Below, piece after piece: positions 1 to 13,135 of a stretch of 64,000 nucleotides of DNA (the stretch's first letter is position 1; each line of letters starts with the position of its first letter). The translations under genes and the position numbers were made by a program. The stretch lies in contig NZ_CALXRM010000003.1 in NCBI RefSeq assembly GCF_944390845.1, positions 1 through 64,000 on the forward strand. The letters are read 5' to 3'. The notes below the pieces were generated by a model, which saw only the letters and a program-made list of their open reading frames with translations, was not told the origin of the DNA and did not search any database. This stretch comes from an uncultured Brachyspira sp. (GTDB lineage: Bacteria; Spirochaetota; Brachyspiria; Brachyspirales; Brachyspiraceae).

Positions 1-3000
1 ATTTATATTCCAGTATGGATAGATTAGAAACACTTTTTGTTTCTAAACAATTAATCATTACTTTTGTATTTATATTCCAGTATGGATAGATTAGAAACTA
101 TCAGATTTAATGTAAATGTAGTTTTACCATCGCCATTTATATTCCAGTATGGATAGATTAGAAACAGAATTAGAAGCTGATGAAATAATACTAAAAAAGT
201 AATTTATATTCCAGTATGTATAGATTAGAAACATTAGCTAACCTTTTACAAGTTCGACCAAAATTATAATTTATATTCCAGTATGGATAGATTAGAAACC
301 TGTAAATCCAACTGCAATGCCTGCAACTGGTGCGGATTTATATTCCAGTATGGATAGATTAGAAACAATGGACAATCATAAAATTAATAGCTTTAAGATT
401 TAATTTATATTCCAGTATGGATAGATTAGAAACGCCGCACGTTCTCCACCCAGATAAAAAAAGTTTTTATTTATATTCCAGTATGGATAGATTAGAAACG
501 ATACATCTACAAACGCAATATTGAACAGCGGAGAAATTTATATTCCAGTATGGATAGATTAGAAACGGAACATTTTAATGCTATTATACCTATAGAGAGT
601 TTATTTATATTCCAGTATGGATAGATTAGAAACACACCTTTTTACCCTATGCTTTTTTTATAAAAAGTGTATTTATATTCCAGTATGGATAGATTAGAAA
701 CGGAAGCGGTTACAGTTTACAAGCCTTATAAAACCGAATTTATATTCCAGTATGGATAGATTAGAAACTTATCAATTAAGTGGTGTTTGTGTAGATGAAG
801 ACATTTATATTCCAGTATGGATAGATTAGAAACTCGGTGTCGATAGCCCTATATATGTCAAGTAAATACATTTATATTCCAGTATGGATAGATTAGAAAC
901 AGGTATAGCATCACTATGAAGACGAGACAAAACAAAATTTATATTCCAGTATGGATAGATTAGAAACAAGAAAAACCATTTTATCTATACTGCATTATTG
1001 ATAATTTATATTCCAGTATGGATAGATTAGAAACTAAAGTAATACGTTTACCTATCTCTTTAATAAATGCATTTATATTCCAGTATGGATAGATTAGAAA
1101 CCTGTTTATTTAAGACATCTAAATCTAAAGTGTGTAAATTTATATTCCAGTATGGATAGATTAGAAACCTATAATAAAAGAGTGTATACAATGAATAAAA
1201 CAAAAATTTATATTCCAGTATGGATAGATTAGAAACCAATTACAACATACTGTATAATTATCGAAATGAATAATTTATATTCCAGTATGGATAGATTAGA
1301 AACAAACAGTAGCTTTTAGGAAACAGCAAGGGCAAGTTAAATTTATATTCCAGTATGGATAGATTAGAAACTTTTATTATATGATAAAATATATAAAATG
1401 ATATATCATTTATATTCCAGTATGGATAGATTAGAAACACATAAATTATTTAATATACAACATTCTTTTAATATATTTATATTCCAGTATGGATAGATTA
1501 GAAACTGTTATAGATGATTATTATAAAACTATAGATTAAAGATTTATATTCCAGTATGGATAGATTAGAAACTAAAATAACAGTGTATGAAAATACAATA
1601 ACTAAAGAATTTATATTCCAGTATGGATAGATTAGAAACCCGTTTTATCATCATAAACACTATCATTTTGAGAAAATTTATATTCCAGTATGGATAGATT
1701 AGAAACCCTAATAATGTTTGCATATTAAACTCCTTTTAATATATTTATATTCCAGTATGGATAGATTAGAAACCAAAATTAAAAGGAGTTTAATATATGG
1801 AAACAATACAATTTATATTCCAGTATGGATAGATTAGAAACTACTAATTCTAAACAAGATATTACTATTGATAGTAAATTTATATTCCAGTATGGATAGA
1901 TTAGAAACCCATTGAAAAAGCTGTTTATATTCTTCAGCTTTCAAATTTATATTCCAGTATGGATAGATTAGAAACGCTTGCCCCTTCGCCGTCTCTGCCC
2001 ATAACAGTGTTATTTATATTCCAGTATGGATAGATTAGAAACATTAAAAGAAATTAGCAACATATTAGAAATACATATATTTATATTCCAGTATGGATAG
2101 ATTAGAAACCTTATTTTTTAGATTTATATAATAATACTATTGTGTATTTATATTCCAGTATGGATAGATTAGAAACGCAGCAGAAGTTATTAATTCTATT
2201 ATTTGTTTATAATTTATATTCCAGTATGGATAGATTAGAAACAAAAGCAACAATAAACATTGGTAAGGAAATAAAAGAATTTATATTCCAGTATGGATAG
2301 ATTAGAAACTGAATTAGTTTGTGTTGGTTCTTTTGATCGTGCCTCATTTATATTCCAGTATGGATAGATTAGAAACTCAGATTTCTGAGCCTGGTTTGTT
2401 AGATCATGTTTAATTTATATTCCAGTATGGATAGATTAGAAACCAAGCTTACCATCAGTCAAACCGTTTGCATATCCTGCATTTATATTCCAGTATGGAT
2501 AGATTAGAAACATTAGTATGGAATAAACAAACAGGTAATCTAGTGAGATTTATATTCCAGTATGGATAGATTAGAAACTTTTATTCTTCTAGTTGTAAGT
2601 GAAGAGTTTATGCGATTTATATTCCAGTATGGATAGATTAGAAACTAAAATGAAGTATACATAATAAATATATATAGTAGATATTTATATTCCAGTATGG
2701 ATAGATTAGAAACATATACTTCGTAATCTTGTAAAGAGACGTCAACCTCATTTATATTCCAGTATGGATAGATTAGAAACCCTTATAGAATAACATTTAA
2801 TAAAGATAGTAAAGGATTTATATTCCAGTATGGATAGATTAGAAACAACTATGTTTGTAGCAACAGGGCTTGTAAAAATAGAATTTATATTCCAGTATGG
2901 ATAGATTAGAAACTTTATGGTCTAGTATATATAATTCGGATATGCTTTGATTTATATTCCAGTATGGATAGATTAGAAACCAACAAAATCATCTGACTTA

Positions 3001-4321
3001 CAATAAATATTTTCATCATTTATATTCCAGTATGGATAGATTAGAAACAAATTGTACCAATTCTATTTGTTGTTTGTTATCATCATTTATATTCCAGTAT
3101 GGATAGATTAGAAACATTTAATTAACCTTTACCTACTTCAGCAACAACAGCATTTATATTCCAGTATGGATAGATTAGAAACCCTTACTTGGTAGCAGAT
3201 GAAAATAAAAATGCAGTAATTTATATTCCAGTATGGATAGATTAGAAACTCCCAAGTATCTTGGTCTTTGAAGTGTCTCATCTTTATTTATATTCCAGTA
3301 TGGATAGATTAGAAACCAGTCAATTTGATATTGTAGATAGTCCCATAAACTACATTTATATTCCAGTATGGATAGATTAGAAACAAAACTGTATCTAACA
3401 AACAAAGTTATTAAAAATATATTTATATTCCAGTATGGATAGATTAGAAACTTACAAGACTGTAAAAATGAAAACTTGTATTTAAGATTTATATTCCAGT
3501 ATGGATAGATTAGAAACATAGATAAAAAACAACTACAATCATCATCCATGTAATTTATATTCCAGTATGGATAGATTAGAAACAGAAAACAAGTAAAGGT
3601 TATAAAAGTGTGCAGTTGAAATTTATATTCCAGTATGGATAGATTAGAAACTTGACAAAAGAATAAAAAAAAATAAAATAAAACTAATTTATATTCCAGT
3701 ATGGATAGATTAGAAACCAAATTGACTGTATACCAGACGAAGAAACATTACCACATTTATATTCCAGTATGGATAGATTAGAAACTGGTCGATTCTTCCA
3801 GGTGTTCCGAACTGTGATATATTTATATTCCAGTATGGATAGATTAGAAACACATAGCTCATTGACACCCCTTTTTCGTTAGAAAAATTTATATTCCAGT
3901 ATGGATAGATTAGAAACGTTAATGCGTTTTCTGTGTCTACCCCTTTTATTAGTATTTATATTCCAGTATGGATAGATTAGAAACTGTTTAATATATTTAG
4001 TGTCATTCCTCCCAAGTATCGATTTATATTCCAGTATGGATAGATTAGAAACTTCAAATGGGAGGACAAGAAGCACCACAACTAGGAAATTTATATTCCA
4101 GTATGGATAGATTAGAAACCCTACATCAATCATAAAATCTCCTAATTTTCGACATATTTATATTCCAGTATGGATAGATTAGAAACAATGCATAGTATTT
4201 ATAATTCTGCTACTTCTGTTGTATTTATATTCCAGTATGGATAGATTAGAAACACAAGCAGAAAAAGCAGAAAGAGAAGCACACGAGACCATTTATATTC
4301 CAGTATGGATAGATTAGAAAC
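1..4321 (-). CRISPR. Type I-B CRISPR array, 65 repeats and 64 spacers visible, truncated at left edge
   Basis: A 31-nt repeat recurs about every 67 nt from base 1 to 4321, with unique spacers of about 35-38 nt. Written on the plus strand it begins ATTTATATTCC and ends GATTAGAAAC. On the minus strand it begins GTTTCTAATC and ends GGAATATAAAT, which resembles clostridial I-B repeats (GTTT start, TGTAAAT-like 3' handle). The cas operon is on the minus strand and ends in cas2 next to the right end of the array, so I infer minus-strand transcription with the leader at 4322-4476. The right-most repeat is perfect. The one variant repeat seen (repeat 4, about 202-232, GTATGTATAG instead of GTATGGATAG) lies near the left, distal side, as expected for old repeats. 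The first repeat starts at base 1, so the array probably continues outside the window. Confidence 0.97.
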
Positions 4322-4476
4322 CCGTAAATTTGCGACTTTTTCATAATTTATACTGTTAAATAATCAATATACAACAATACATAATGATAAAACAGTTAAT
4401 AAACATATTTTTGATAAAAAATATCTGTCGATAAAGTGTAATTTTTTAATAATTAGACATCGACGATAATAATATT
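4322..4476 (-). promoter_or_regulatory. CRISPR leader
   Basis: This is an AT-rich non-coding stretch of about 155 nt between the end of cas2 and the first (leader-proximal) repeat. Its place downstream of cas2 and upstream of the array in the minus-strand direction is the usual place for a I-B leader. It should hold the array promoter and the adaptation signals. I could not assign a -10/-35 pair with confidence. Confidence 0.7.
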
Positions 4477-4761
4477 CTATATAAAATTAGAAGTATTGTC
4501 AATACTTTCTTCTACCAAAAATTCTTTATCAAGCCATTTTTCATTACGGCTTTTAAAAACTATACAAGAATCTTTTCCTTTTCTTAAAATGTCAAAGAGC
4601 TTATTTTTTAATTCCAAATACTGTACTTTTGAAAGTTCTCCTTCAAATACAGATTTTTGTATATGATTAAGATACGCCTTGCAAGTTTTAAAAACAGTTC
4701 TTGCAACTCTGGCACCATCTTCGTCATCTGTTTGTATATCATAAACTAATATTAAATACAT
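4477..4761 (-). CDS. cas2: CRISPR-associated endonuclease Cas2
   Basis: A 94-residue protein, the usual Cas2 length. It opens with the Cas2 first strand and conserved aspartate (MYLILVYDIQ, D8) and has the ferredoxin-like pattern with KSVFEGEL in the second half. Cas2 bridges two Cas1 dimers in the spacer-integration complex. The gene starts 5 nt after the cas1 stop, with GGTGG just upstream, and is the last cas gene before the leader. Confidence 0.95.
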   Translation of the reverse strand: MYLILVYDIQTDDEDGARVARTVFKTCKAYLNHIQKSVFEGELSKVQYLELKNKLFDILRKGKDSCIVFKSRNEKWLDKEFLVEESIDNTSNFI

Positions 4762-4766
4762 TTATT

Positions 4767-5759
4767 TTACCACCATATTATAAAAGGTTTGTATTCCTTT
4801 TCATTAAGCAAATGTTTGGATATTTTATATAATTCCAATCTAATCAAATGTTTATATGAAACATCTTTATTTAAACTTCTATGTTTTATTGTTGTTAATA
4901 ATCTTTTTTCCAATTCTTCCATTATAGTTTTTAATGCTTTATCTTTAATCCTCAAAAAATTACTTTCTTTATCAAAATCATTTTCATTTATCATATTTTT
5001 ATTTAGCAGTGTGAATATTAATCTATCTACTATTAGTGGTTTAAAAATTTCTGCAGCATCAAGAGATAATGAAAATCTTTTAGTTGATGGTTCATGTAGA
5101 TAACTTATAGTAGGATTTAATTGTGTTTTATAAATCTCTGATAATACTTTTGTATAAAGCAGTGAGTTTAAAAAACTTATAAGTGAATTAACCATATTAT
5201 CCGGCGGACGTTTTACTCTTTTTTCAAAGTCTATTTCCTGATTAATAATTTTTTTCCAAGAACTATAATAAACTTTATGAATGTTTCCTTCAATTCCCAT
5301 TATTTCATTTATATTATAATAGCTATTTAAACTAGATTTTAATTTTTCTATTGATTCAATTTCTTCCTGCAAATCTTTTCCTCTATTAGCATAATATTTT
5401 AAATTTCTTAATATATTCTCTGCTGCTCCATAAACAAATTTTTTGGCAAGCAGACTTCGTTTATCATAATCACTGTAATGCATAACCTGATGAACAAGTA
5501 AATCACCAGAAACTAATTTTTCTCTAGGATAAAAACTTCCAGCATAAAATTCATAATAATTAAAAAAATGTACACATATTCCCATTTGTGATAAAAAATT
5601 AAGCAGTTTAGTATTAATTGTTACTTCAGAAAAAATATATATGTCATAAATTACTTCTATAGGTAAATCTCTTTTTTCTCCGTTTGATTTTATAAACTGT
5701 AAAGTATTATCTTTTCTCTTAAGTTCTCCGCTTGAAAATAAATAATAAGATTTACTCAT
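4767..5759 (-). CDS. cas1: CRISPR-associated endonuclease/integrase Cas1
   Basis: Cas1 is the metal-dependent integrase that inserts new spacers at the leader-repeat junction. The chosen start (MSKSYYLF) follows a strong GGGGGA ribosome site at good spacing. An upstream ATG at 5786 would overlap cas4 and lacks such a site. The product is about 330 residues, normal for Cas1. The metal-binding residues are visible in the GIEGN helix (Glu), in SYLHEPST (His) and in LDAAEIFKPLIVDR (Asp/Glu). The gene lies between cas4 and cas2, forming the adaptation cassette of the I-B operon. Confidence 0.96.
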   Translation of the reverse strand: MSKSYYLFSSGELKRKDNTLQFIKSNGEKRDLPIEVIYDIYIFSEVTINTKLLNFLSQMGICVHFFNYYEFYAGSFYPREKLVSGDLLVHQVMHYSDYDKRSLLAKKFVYGAAENILRNLKYYANRGKDLQEEIESIEKLKSSLNSYYNINEIMGIEGNIHKVYYSSWKKIINQEIDFEKRVKRPPDNMVNSLISFLNSLLYTKVLSEIYKTQLNPTISYLHEPSTKRFSLSLDAAEIFKPLIVDRLIFTLLNKNMINENDFDKESNFLRIKDKALKTIMEELEKRLLTTIKHRSLNKDVSYKHLIRLELYKISKHLLNEKEYKPFIIWW

Positions 5760-5773
5760 AAAAATAATTCCCC

Positions 5774-6277
5774 CTATATATAACAAAACTCATAATAAGC
5801 ACATTTTTTACAGGAACTTTTATTAATAGTCTCTGGTATATTTTTTTCAGATAGAGTTTGATTTATAATTTCAAGTCTTTCCAAAATTTTTTCATTATCT
5901 CTTTCTTCAAGTAACACTTCTTCTTTATATCTTTTTGAAGGTATATTTAATTCGCCTTTTATATTATCAAATCCATGCTGTTTTAATATAAATAAATAAT
6001 ATTTTATTTGATTAATAGCCATTTGTTTTTCTTTATCAGATTTTTTTACTTCATGTACAATATTATCTTTTAAAAAATCAATATTTACTTTATTATCTAT
6101 CATAAAGTTATGTTTTTGATTTGTATAAGTATTTTCATCAATAAACTTTCCAATCTGTACAAGTTCATTTTCTCCTTCAAAAGATAAATTATGATAAGAA
6201 AGCCATACCTTTCTCATACATAGAAAACTATAAGAATAAATTGTTCCTGTTACATAATTTATATTTTCATCATTCAT
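5774..6277 (-). CDS. cas4: CRISPR-associated protein Cas4 (RecB-like nuclease with Fe-S cluster)
   Basis: A 167-residue Cas4. One cysteine near the N-terminus (C20, in SFLCMRKVWLSYH) and three at the C-terminus (CKKCAYYEFC, C156, C159, C165) would hold a 4Fe-4S cluster. The PD-(D/E)XK nuclease core is seen around NIVHEVKKS and the QIKYYLF helix. In I-B systems Cas4 trims prespacers and helps choose the PAM and orientation with Cas1-Cas2. It starts 3 nt beyond the cas3 stop; GTGGGAT at the end of cas3 can serve as the ribosome site. Confidence 0.94.
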   Translation of the reverse strand: MNDENINYVTGTIYSYSFLCMRKVWLSYHNLSFEGENELVQIGKFIDENTYTNQKHNFMIDNKVNIDFLKDNIVHEVKKSDKEKQMAINQIKYYLFILKQHGFDNIKGELNIPSKRYKEEVLLEERDNEKILERLEIINQTLSEKNIPETINKSSCKKCAYYEFCYI

Positions 6278-6280
6278 AAA

Positions 6281-8574
6281 TTAATCCCACATAAGAGAAT
6301 CATCTTTTTTATCAAGAAGTCCAAATTCATCATCATATTTCAAATCAACAATAAATATTTTATTAGTTTTATTTCTGTTCAGATTTATTTCTATATTCGT
6401 ATTGCTTTTAAATCTTTTATAAGTTTTTATTGAAGTTGTAAAGCCTAATAATTCTTTTTTCTTTCTTATTAATTTCTCATAATCTTCTTTAGTTAATTTT
6501 TTTAAGTTTAATAATTCATCATATTCTTTTATTATATTATTTTCTTTACTAATTAAATCTTCGTAAATATTTAAAGGCATTACTGTTACATTATCTATTT
6601 TTCTAAAAAGCTCATCGCATTCTCCTTTATCAATAGCAGCAGGAGTAAGATTTGTAATATCTTTTAACGCCTCTTTTATTTTTGATAAATATTCACTATT
6701 TTCTAATTCATCATAATCATAAACTTTATTTATAAAATCCTGTTTATCTTCTTCAGTAAATATTTTATTATCATAGCTTTTTATGTAATCAACAGATCGG
6801 TCATATATTTCTTTATCATATACATAAGGAACACCATTTTCACTATTATAAATAAATATATTAGGTTCATCTTTTTTATAATTTCTGTTTCTGTAAACTC
6901 TACCCATTCTCTGAAGCAAACTGTCAGCAGCAGACATATCAGTATGAAGTTCATCAAAATCTATATCCAAACTAGCCTCTACTATTTGAGTTGATATCCA
7001 TATACCGAAAGTTTCATCTCTTTTATTTTCATCATTAGGAGCGAAGTTTTTTATTTGTTCTTCTTTTGATTTTCTGTCTTTCATTATGAATCTTGAATGA
7101 AGAAGATTAATTGTTATATCATTATTTTTTTCTTTAATTAAATCTTTCAAGTACTTATAAATCTCTTGAGATTGATTAACCGTATTACAAATTATAAGTA
7201 CTTTTTTATTTTCAGCACTTTTAAGTATTTTATTATAATCAAATTCTTTTTCATCAATAAATTTTATGAAATGCCTTTTAATACTTTTGTTATCATTATC
7301 AAGTTTAAAAAAAGCATTATGAGGCATTTCAAATTTAATATTATTTTCTTCCATCAATTTTTTTATTATAGGAGGAAGTGTGGCAGTCATAATGCAGAAC
7401 TTGCCTCCTATATCATTTATCACCTTAAGCCCATAGATAATAAAAGCAGTTATTTCCGGAGTATATGATTGTATTTCATCGATTATCAATTTACTATATT
7501 TCAAAGTAGCTGGGAAAATTTCTGTTCCTAAAGATTTAAACACAAAATAAAAAAGCTGATCTATAGTACAAACAGTAAAAGGAAAAGAAAGTTTTTTACT
7601 TTTATTATATTTATCAAGCACATCATCGATACTCATATCATTATCAAGCATATCGTTAACGCTGTCAGAATGTAAGAAAGTTATTTTTTCACTGTTATAA
7701 TAATTTTCTTTTATCCTATCATAAATAGCATTGATAGACACTTTCAAAGGAAGAGTATAAAAAGTTTTTGAATTTCCTGCCCAAAGCAAAGCCCCTTCAG
7801 TTTTACCTATACCAGTAGAAGCAATCACAACTATATTATTATTTTGATTTTTAAGCATATACTCTTGGCATTCATTGGGCTTAAACTTTCCTAAAACTTT
7901 TTTGGAAGCGTCATCACTTTGTATTTCTATTTTCTCATCATAAGCACTAGCAGCATAATCCAATTTGTTAAGCATTCCTTTTATAATGATATAATTTTTC
8001 CAAATATCATAAGAAGGATTATAATTTTCTTTTATAGCATTCATTGATACGCCTAAATATTTGCATTTAAGTTTATCATTATAAATTTTTTTATAAAATG
8101 CAACATCATTATCAACGATTGTTTTTATATCAGCAGAACTTATTTCTAAACCATTATTATTTAAAGCTTTTCTTGTATGATGATTATAAATAGCACTTGA
8201 TAATGCTTTTATTTCATCTTCTGAAAATTTTTCTTCTAATTCATTAATATTCAAAAAAGCACAGCTTAAAATACCATGCGGAATTTCTTCAATGTTTAGC
8301 TCTTTATATAATTTCTCTAAATCATTATTAATTTCAAAATTTTGATTTATACTTTTATAAATTTTCTTTTGAAATTTATAATTCATCTTTCCCAAGTCAT
8401 GAGTTTCGCATGCTATTTTTATAAGCTCTAATTCTTTTTCATTAAAATATTTTTCATACATACTTTTAAAATCTTCAAATAATTTTATAAGATTTTCAGT
8501 ATGTTTTTCAATGCTTTCTGTATGATATGAATCATTATATTTATTGCTTTTCGCTAAAAAATTTTCTTTTTCCA

Positions 8575-8575
<1 letters not shown>
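6281..8575 (-). CDS. cas3: CRISPR-associated nuclease/helicase Cas3
   Basis: A full-length 764-residue Cas3 with an N-terminal HD nuclease and an SF2 helicase. HD residues visible are H25, the HD pair at 59-60 (ETHDLGK), H100 and the HH pair at 132-133. The Walker A motif is at about 252-260 (ASTGIGKTE), the DEIQ box at 366-369, TATLPP at about 397-402, and the late helicase motif near ADSLLQRMGRVYR. Cas3 is recruited by target-bound Cascade and degrades the invader DNA. Its ATG overlaps the cas5 stop by one base (TAATG), which suggests translational coupling. Confidence 0.97.
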
Positions 8576-10201
<1,626 letters not shown>

Positions 10202-10238
10202 GTTGTTATTCTCCTTTAATTAAAATAATTATTATTTA

Positions 10239-12023
10239 TTACATATCATTTTCTTTTGATTCATCATTTTTATCTTTATCATCTTTATTGTCATTTGATG
10301 AGCCTTTGAGTCCTAGTATATAAGCATTACCAATGGTTTTAAACTCTTCATCGCTTTTAAAAATATTTAGAAATATGTTTGGTATGCTTAAATTCATTCC
10401 AGCATAAAGCCTTGTAATATTACTCAAAAATAAATCTCTGTTTGAAGTATGAACATAATTTATTAATTGATAAACTAAGCCTCTTAATTTGTTATCAGCT
10501 TCTTTATTCTGCTCATTTGTTAAATTAGCATTATCTTTAGCACCTATTAATTTGTGTCTCATTTCATTGCCGTTTTTATAGGCTATATATGCTAAATCAA
10601 ATTGTTTTTGCATATTCTTATCCTCCTTCAAAATTTTATTATCCAAAAACATAGTATCTTTTGCTATTTGTATTCTTAATATTTTAAATATTGTTCTTAT
10701 TAAAAAATTATTGTTTTCAATTTTTAATAATGTAAATATTAAATTCCATTGATTTCTAAAGTTTAAAATATTTTCCAGACAATCTTTATAAATATCAATC
10801 CAATAATCATCAGTTATTTTTATTGATTTTATTTTTGCTATATAATTAAGTTCTTTTTTCATTGACTCAATAATTTGAAGCGAGTCTTTTCCTATAGTAT
10901 TAAATAAATAGTGATTTTTATCTCTTATAATTACTTGAATGGATTTTAATTCTTTAGTTTTTTCAGCTAATAGCCTTCTTATTATTTCATTGTATGCAGT
11001 ATAAGTTTTATTTTCTTCATTGTTATTTGAAAAGTCTATTCTGCCATTCATTTTTATTAATGCATCTATACTGTCATTTTGATTAACGAATATCATACTA
11101 TTTGATATATCTATAAATCCTAAAGGAGTACATGCATATATGTAATTGCATAAAGCACATATAAAACTGTCCGGATTATAATTCCAAAATGCAGATTTTT
11201 TTCTATTTGTATCAACACCAACTTCAAATAAAAAAGTAGTATCAATATCTTTATTTATGCTTTCATTACAAACTACACAATTATAATTATATTTCTTTTT
11301 ATTATTGATAAGTTCTTTTAATGGCTTTTCAAATGATTGATAAAACATTTCTTTTATATCTTTTTTTGAATTTGCAGGAAGTAAGAATGCTTTATTTTCC
11401 CAGAACTGATTTATTTTAGTATACATTATATTTTTCATTAAGAGGGTATCTCTTACTTCTTTATTATTTTCAAAATCTGATTTTATTTCTTTTAAGTAAG
11501 GTTTTATCTGTTCTATATCAAAATTTTTTGCTTTTATAATTTCTTTTATTTTTTCTATATTATCTTGTATATTTACTGAAATACCTTTAGCCGTTAAAGT
11601 TTCTAATCCTGTTTTTATACTTGCGGCAGAAAAGTAATCTATTATATTTTTTATATCATCTTTATAATCTTTATTTTCTTTGTCATTTAATATGATATCA
11701 ATTTTTTTAATGCTTTCTGATATATTAGTTTTATCTCCAAATTTTTTAACTATTCTATCAATATACATTTGAGATAAATCTGTATTGAGTAAAAATTCTT
11801 TTTTTACAAATAGAGTTTGACCATATAAATAGTAATCTTTTTTGTCTTCTAAACTTTCGCCTTTTTTAGCTTTTGATTCTTCCAGCACTTCAATAAATCC
11901 AATAACTCCAGCATTGAAAAGGAAAGTATCAAGATTAATTTCAAAATATTCGCTTTCAAGTTTATTGTTTTCTTTATCTTCTAAAGTTAATTCTTGTTTA
12001 GTATCTTTTTTTGTTCTTGGCAT
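10239..12023 (-). CDS. cas8b1: Type I-B CRISPR-associated protein Cas8b1 (Cst1)
   Basis: The 594-residue large subunit of Cascade, which recognises the PAM. It carries the two CXXC pairs that define the Cst1 family: C249/C252 (CVVC) and C289/C292 (CALC), a probable zinc site. The C-terminus is very lysine/aspartate-rich and probably disordered. AAGGATTTTTT precedes the ATG. Overall identity between Cas8 proteins is low, so the assignment rests on the paired CXXC motifs, the length and the position between cas6 and cas7. Confidence 0.9.
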   Translation of the reverse strand: MPRTKKDTKQELTLEDKENNKLESEYFEINLDTFLFNAGVIGFIEVLEESKAKKGESLEDKKDYYLYGQTLFVKKEFLLNTDLSQMYIDRIVKKFGDKTNISESIKKIDIILNDKENKDYKDDIKNIIDYFSAASIKTGLETLTAKGISVNIQDNIEKIKEIIKAKNFDIEQIKPYLKEIKSDFENNKEVRDTLLMKNIMYTKINQFWENKAFLLPANSKKDIKEMFYQSFEKPLKELINNKKKYNYNCVVCNESINKDIDTTFLFEVGVDTNRKKSAFWNYNPDSFICALCNYIYACTPLGFIDISNSMIFVNQNDSIDALIKMNGRIDFSNNNEENKTYTAYNEIIRRLLAEKTKELKSIQVIIRDKNHYLFNTIGKDSLQIIESMKKELNYIAKIKSIKITDDYWIDIYKDCLENILNFRNQWNLIFTLLKIENNNFLIRTIFKILRIQIAKDTMFLDNKILKEDKNMQKQFDLAYIAYKNGNEMRHKLIGAKDNANLTNEQNKEADNKLRGLVYQLINYVHTSNRDLFLSNITRLYAGMNLSIPNIFLNIFKSDEEFKTIGNAYILGLKGSSNDNKDDKDKNDESKENDM

Positions 12024-12045
12024 AAAAAATCCTTAAATAAAAATA

Positions 12046-12810
12046 TCATAAAACTTCAAATAATCCGAAACCCTCGCTTCGTCTGCTTCCTATTCCTGTT
12101 TTGTAGAGATTGTTTAATAGGGTAGTGTCCCCTTCCAAACAGAATTTTCCAAAAGAGGCACTGATTAAATTTTCTTTGAATGGTACTACTGTTGTTTTTG
12201 ATTCTTCTTTTATTATATTTCCATTTTCATCTGTTGTTTTTACAGTTATTAATTTTATTTCAGAGCTTTCAAAATTGAACTCTTTGGCAATTCTTTCTAC
12301 TGATTGATTTAATATAGAGTTAAAATTTTCATCTTTGAAAGTTAAATAAATGTCTTTGTTAGTTTCTCTGTTATGATTGCGTAGTATTAGAGGGCTTAAA
12401 AATTTTATTAGTACTTTATTTTTGTTTATAGCTTTTTCATTTAGCATAGTTATTTTTCTTAATGTCATAATCATAGAATTATTATTATATGTGTATTTTT
12501 TATTTATCATGCTGTTGAATGAATTATAAAGTTCTATAAAAAGCTCATTATCAAATATAGAGAAAGTTATATTAATGTATGTTTGATTATTATATGTTTT
12601 AGAAATTTCTATGCTGCTGTCATTTATTTTAGCATTTGGAAGGAATACCCCGAAAGTAAAAGCCTTCATTTTTGTATTGTCTTTATATAGATCATTGTAT
12701 GTATTAGGATATTGATTTTCTAATGCATGTTTAATAAAACTTATAATGGCAAGTCTGTATTCTTTAATAATGATATTACTTTCTAATTCAAAGTTAAGAT
12801 TTATTCTCAT
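12046..12810 (-). CDS. cas6: CRISPR-associated endoribonuclease Cas6
   Basis: The 254-residue Cas6 that cuts pre-crRNA inside the repeats. The glycine-rich C-terminal loop of Cas6 RAMP proteins is clear (GIGSRRSEGFGLFEVL), and a FGVFLP strand typical of the family is near residue 53. It is the first gene of the cas operon, with AAGGATAC before its ATG, and lies 22 nt before cas8b1. The operon promoter should therefore lie in the 325-nt divergent gap up to murA. Confidence 0.92.
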   Translation of the reverse strand: MRINLNFELESNIIIKEYRLAIISFIKHALENQYPNTYNDLYKDNTKMKAFTFGVFLPNAKINDSSIEISKTYNNQTYINITFSIFDNELFIELYNSFNSMINKKYTYNNNSMIMTLRKITMLNEKAINKNKVLIKFLSPLILRNHNRETNKDIYLTFKDENFNSILNQSVERIAKEFNFESSEIKLITVKTTDENGNIIKEESKTTVVPFKENLISASFGKFCLEGDTTLLNNLYKTGIGSRRSEGFGLFEVL

Positions 12811-13135
12811 ATATGTATCCTTATGTATATTTATATAATTAAGATTATTATATAAATGTTATGTAAATATAATATAGTAAAAATAAATAGTATTGTCAAT
12901 GAAAAATCAGTGATAATTTATAAAAAATATAGTATAAATATTTATCGATTAGCTAAATTGTAATTATATAATATGAAATTAAATTATAAACAATATATAG
13001 TTCTGTATTTAGGTAATTAAAAAAGGATTTAATTTACATAATATATGGATAAAATTTATCAAGCAAATTTGTATTATACCGAAAATATTGAAAGTAGATT
13101 TTTTGCAAGTGTATTGCCAAAGGCGGTTTATATTT
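12811..13135. other. Divergent intergenic region between cas6 and murA
   Basis: This is 325 nt of extremely AT-rich DNA that must hold the leftward cas operon promoter and the rightward murA promoter. Several TATAAT-like words exist, but I see no convincing -35/-10 pair, and no gene or repeat. Confidence 0.5.

Noticed and set aside
1-31. Plus-strand array with leader on the left, based on the GAAAC 3' end
   Set aside because: The minus-strand repeat resembles clostridial I-B repeats, and cas2 plus a leader-like gap adjoin the right end.
1258-4133. Minus-strand open frames of 60-180 codons with repeated SNLSILEYK / FLIYPYWNIN
   Set aside because: They are translations of the CRISPR repeat; the spacers happen to keep the frame open.
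1-4321. Self-targeting spacers against the phage-like module at 37-49 kb
   Set aside because: I compared several spacers by eye and found no match; an exact search of all 64 spacers against the window would be needed to settle it.
7166-7468. Plus-strand ORFs over cas3, the barrel, mcp, alr and V-ATPase genes
   Set aside because: Antisense shadows of well-supported genes with no motif or ribosome site of their own.
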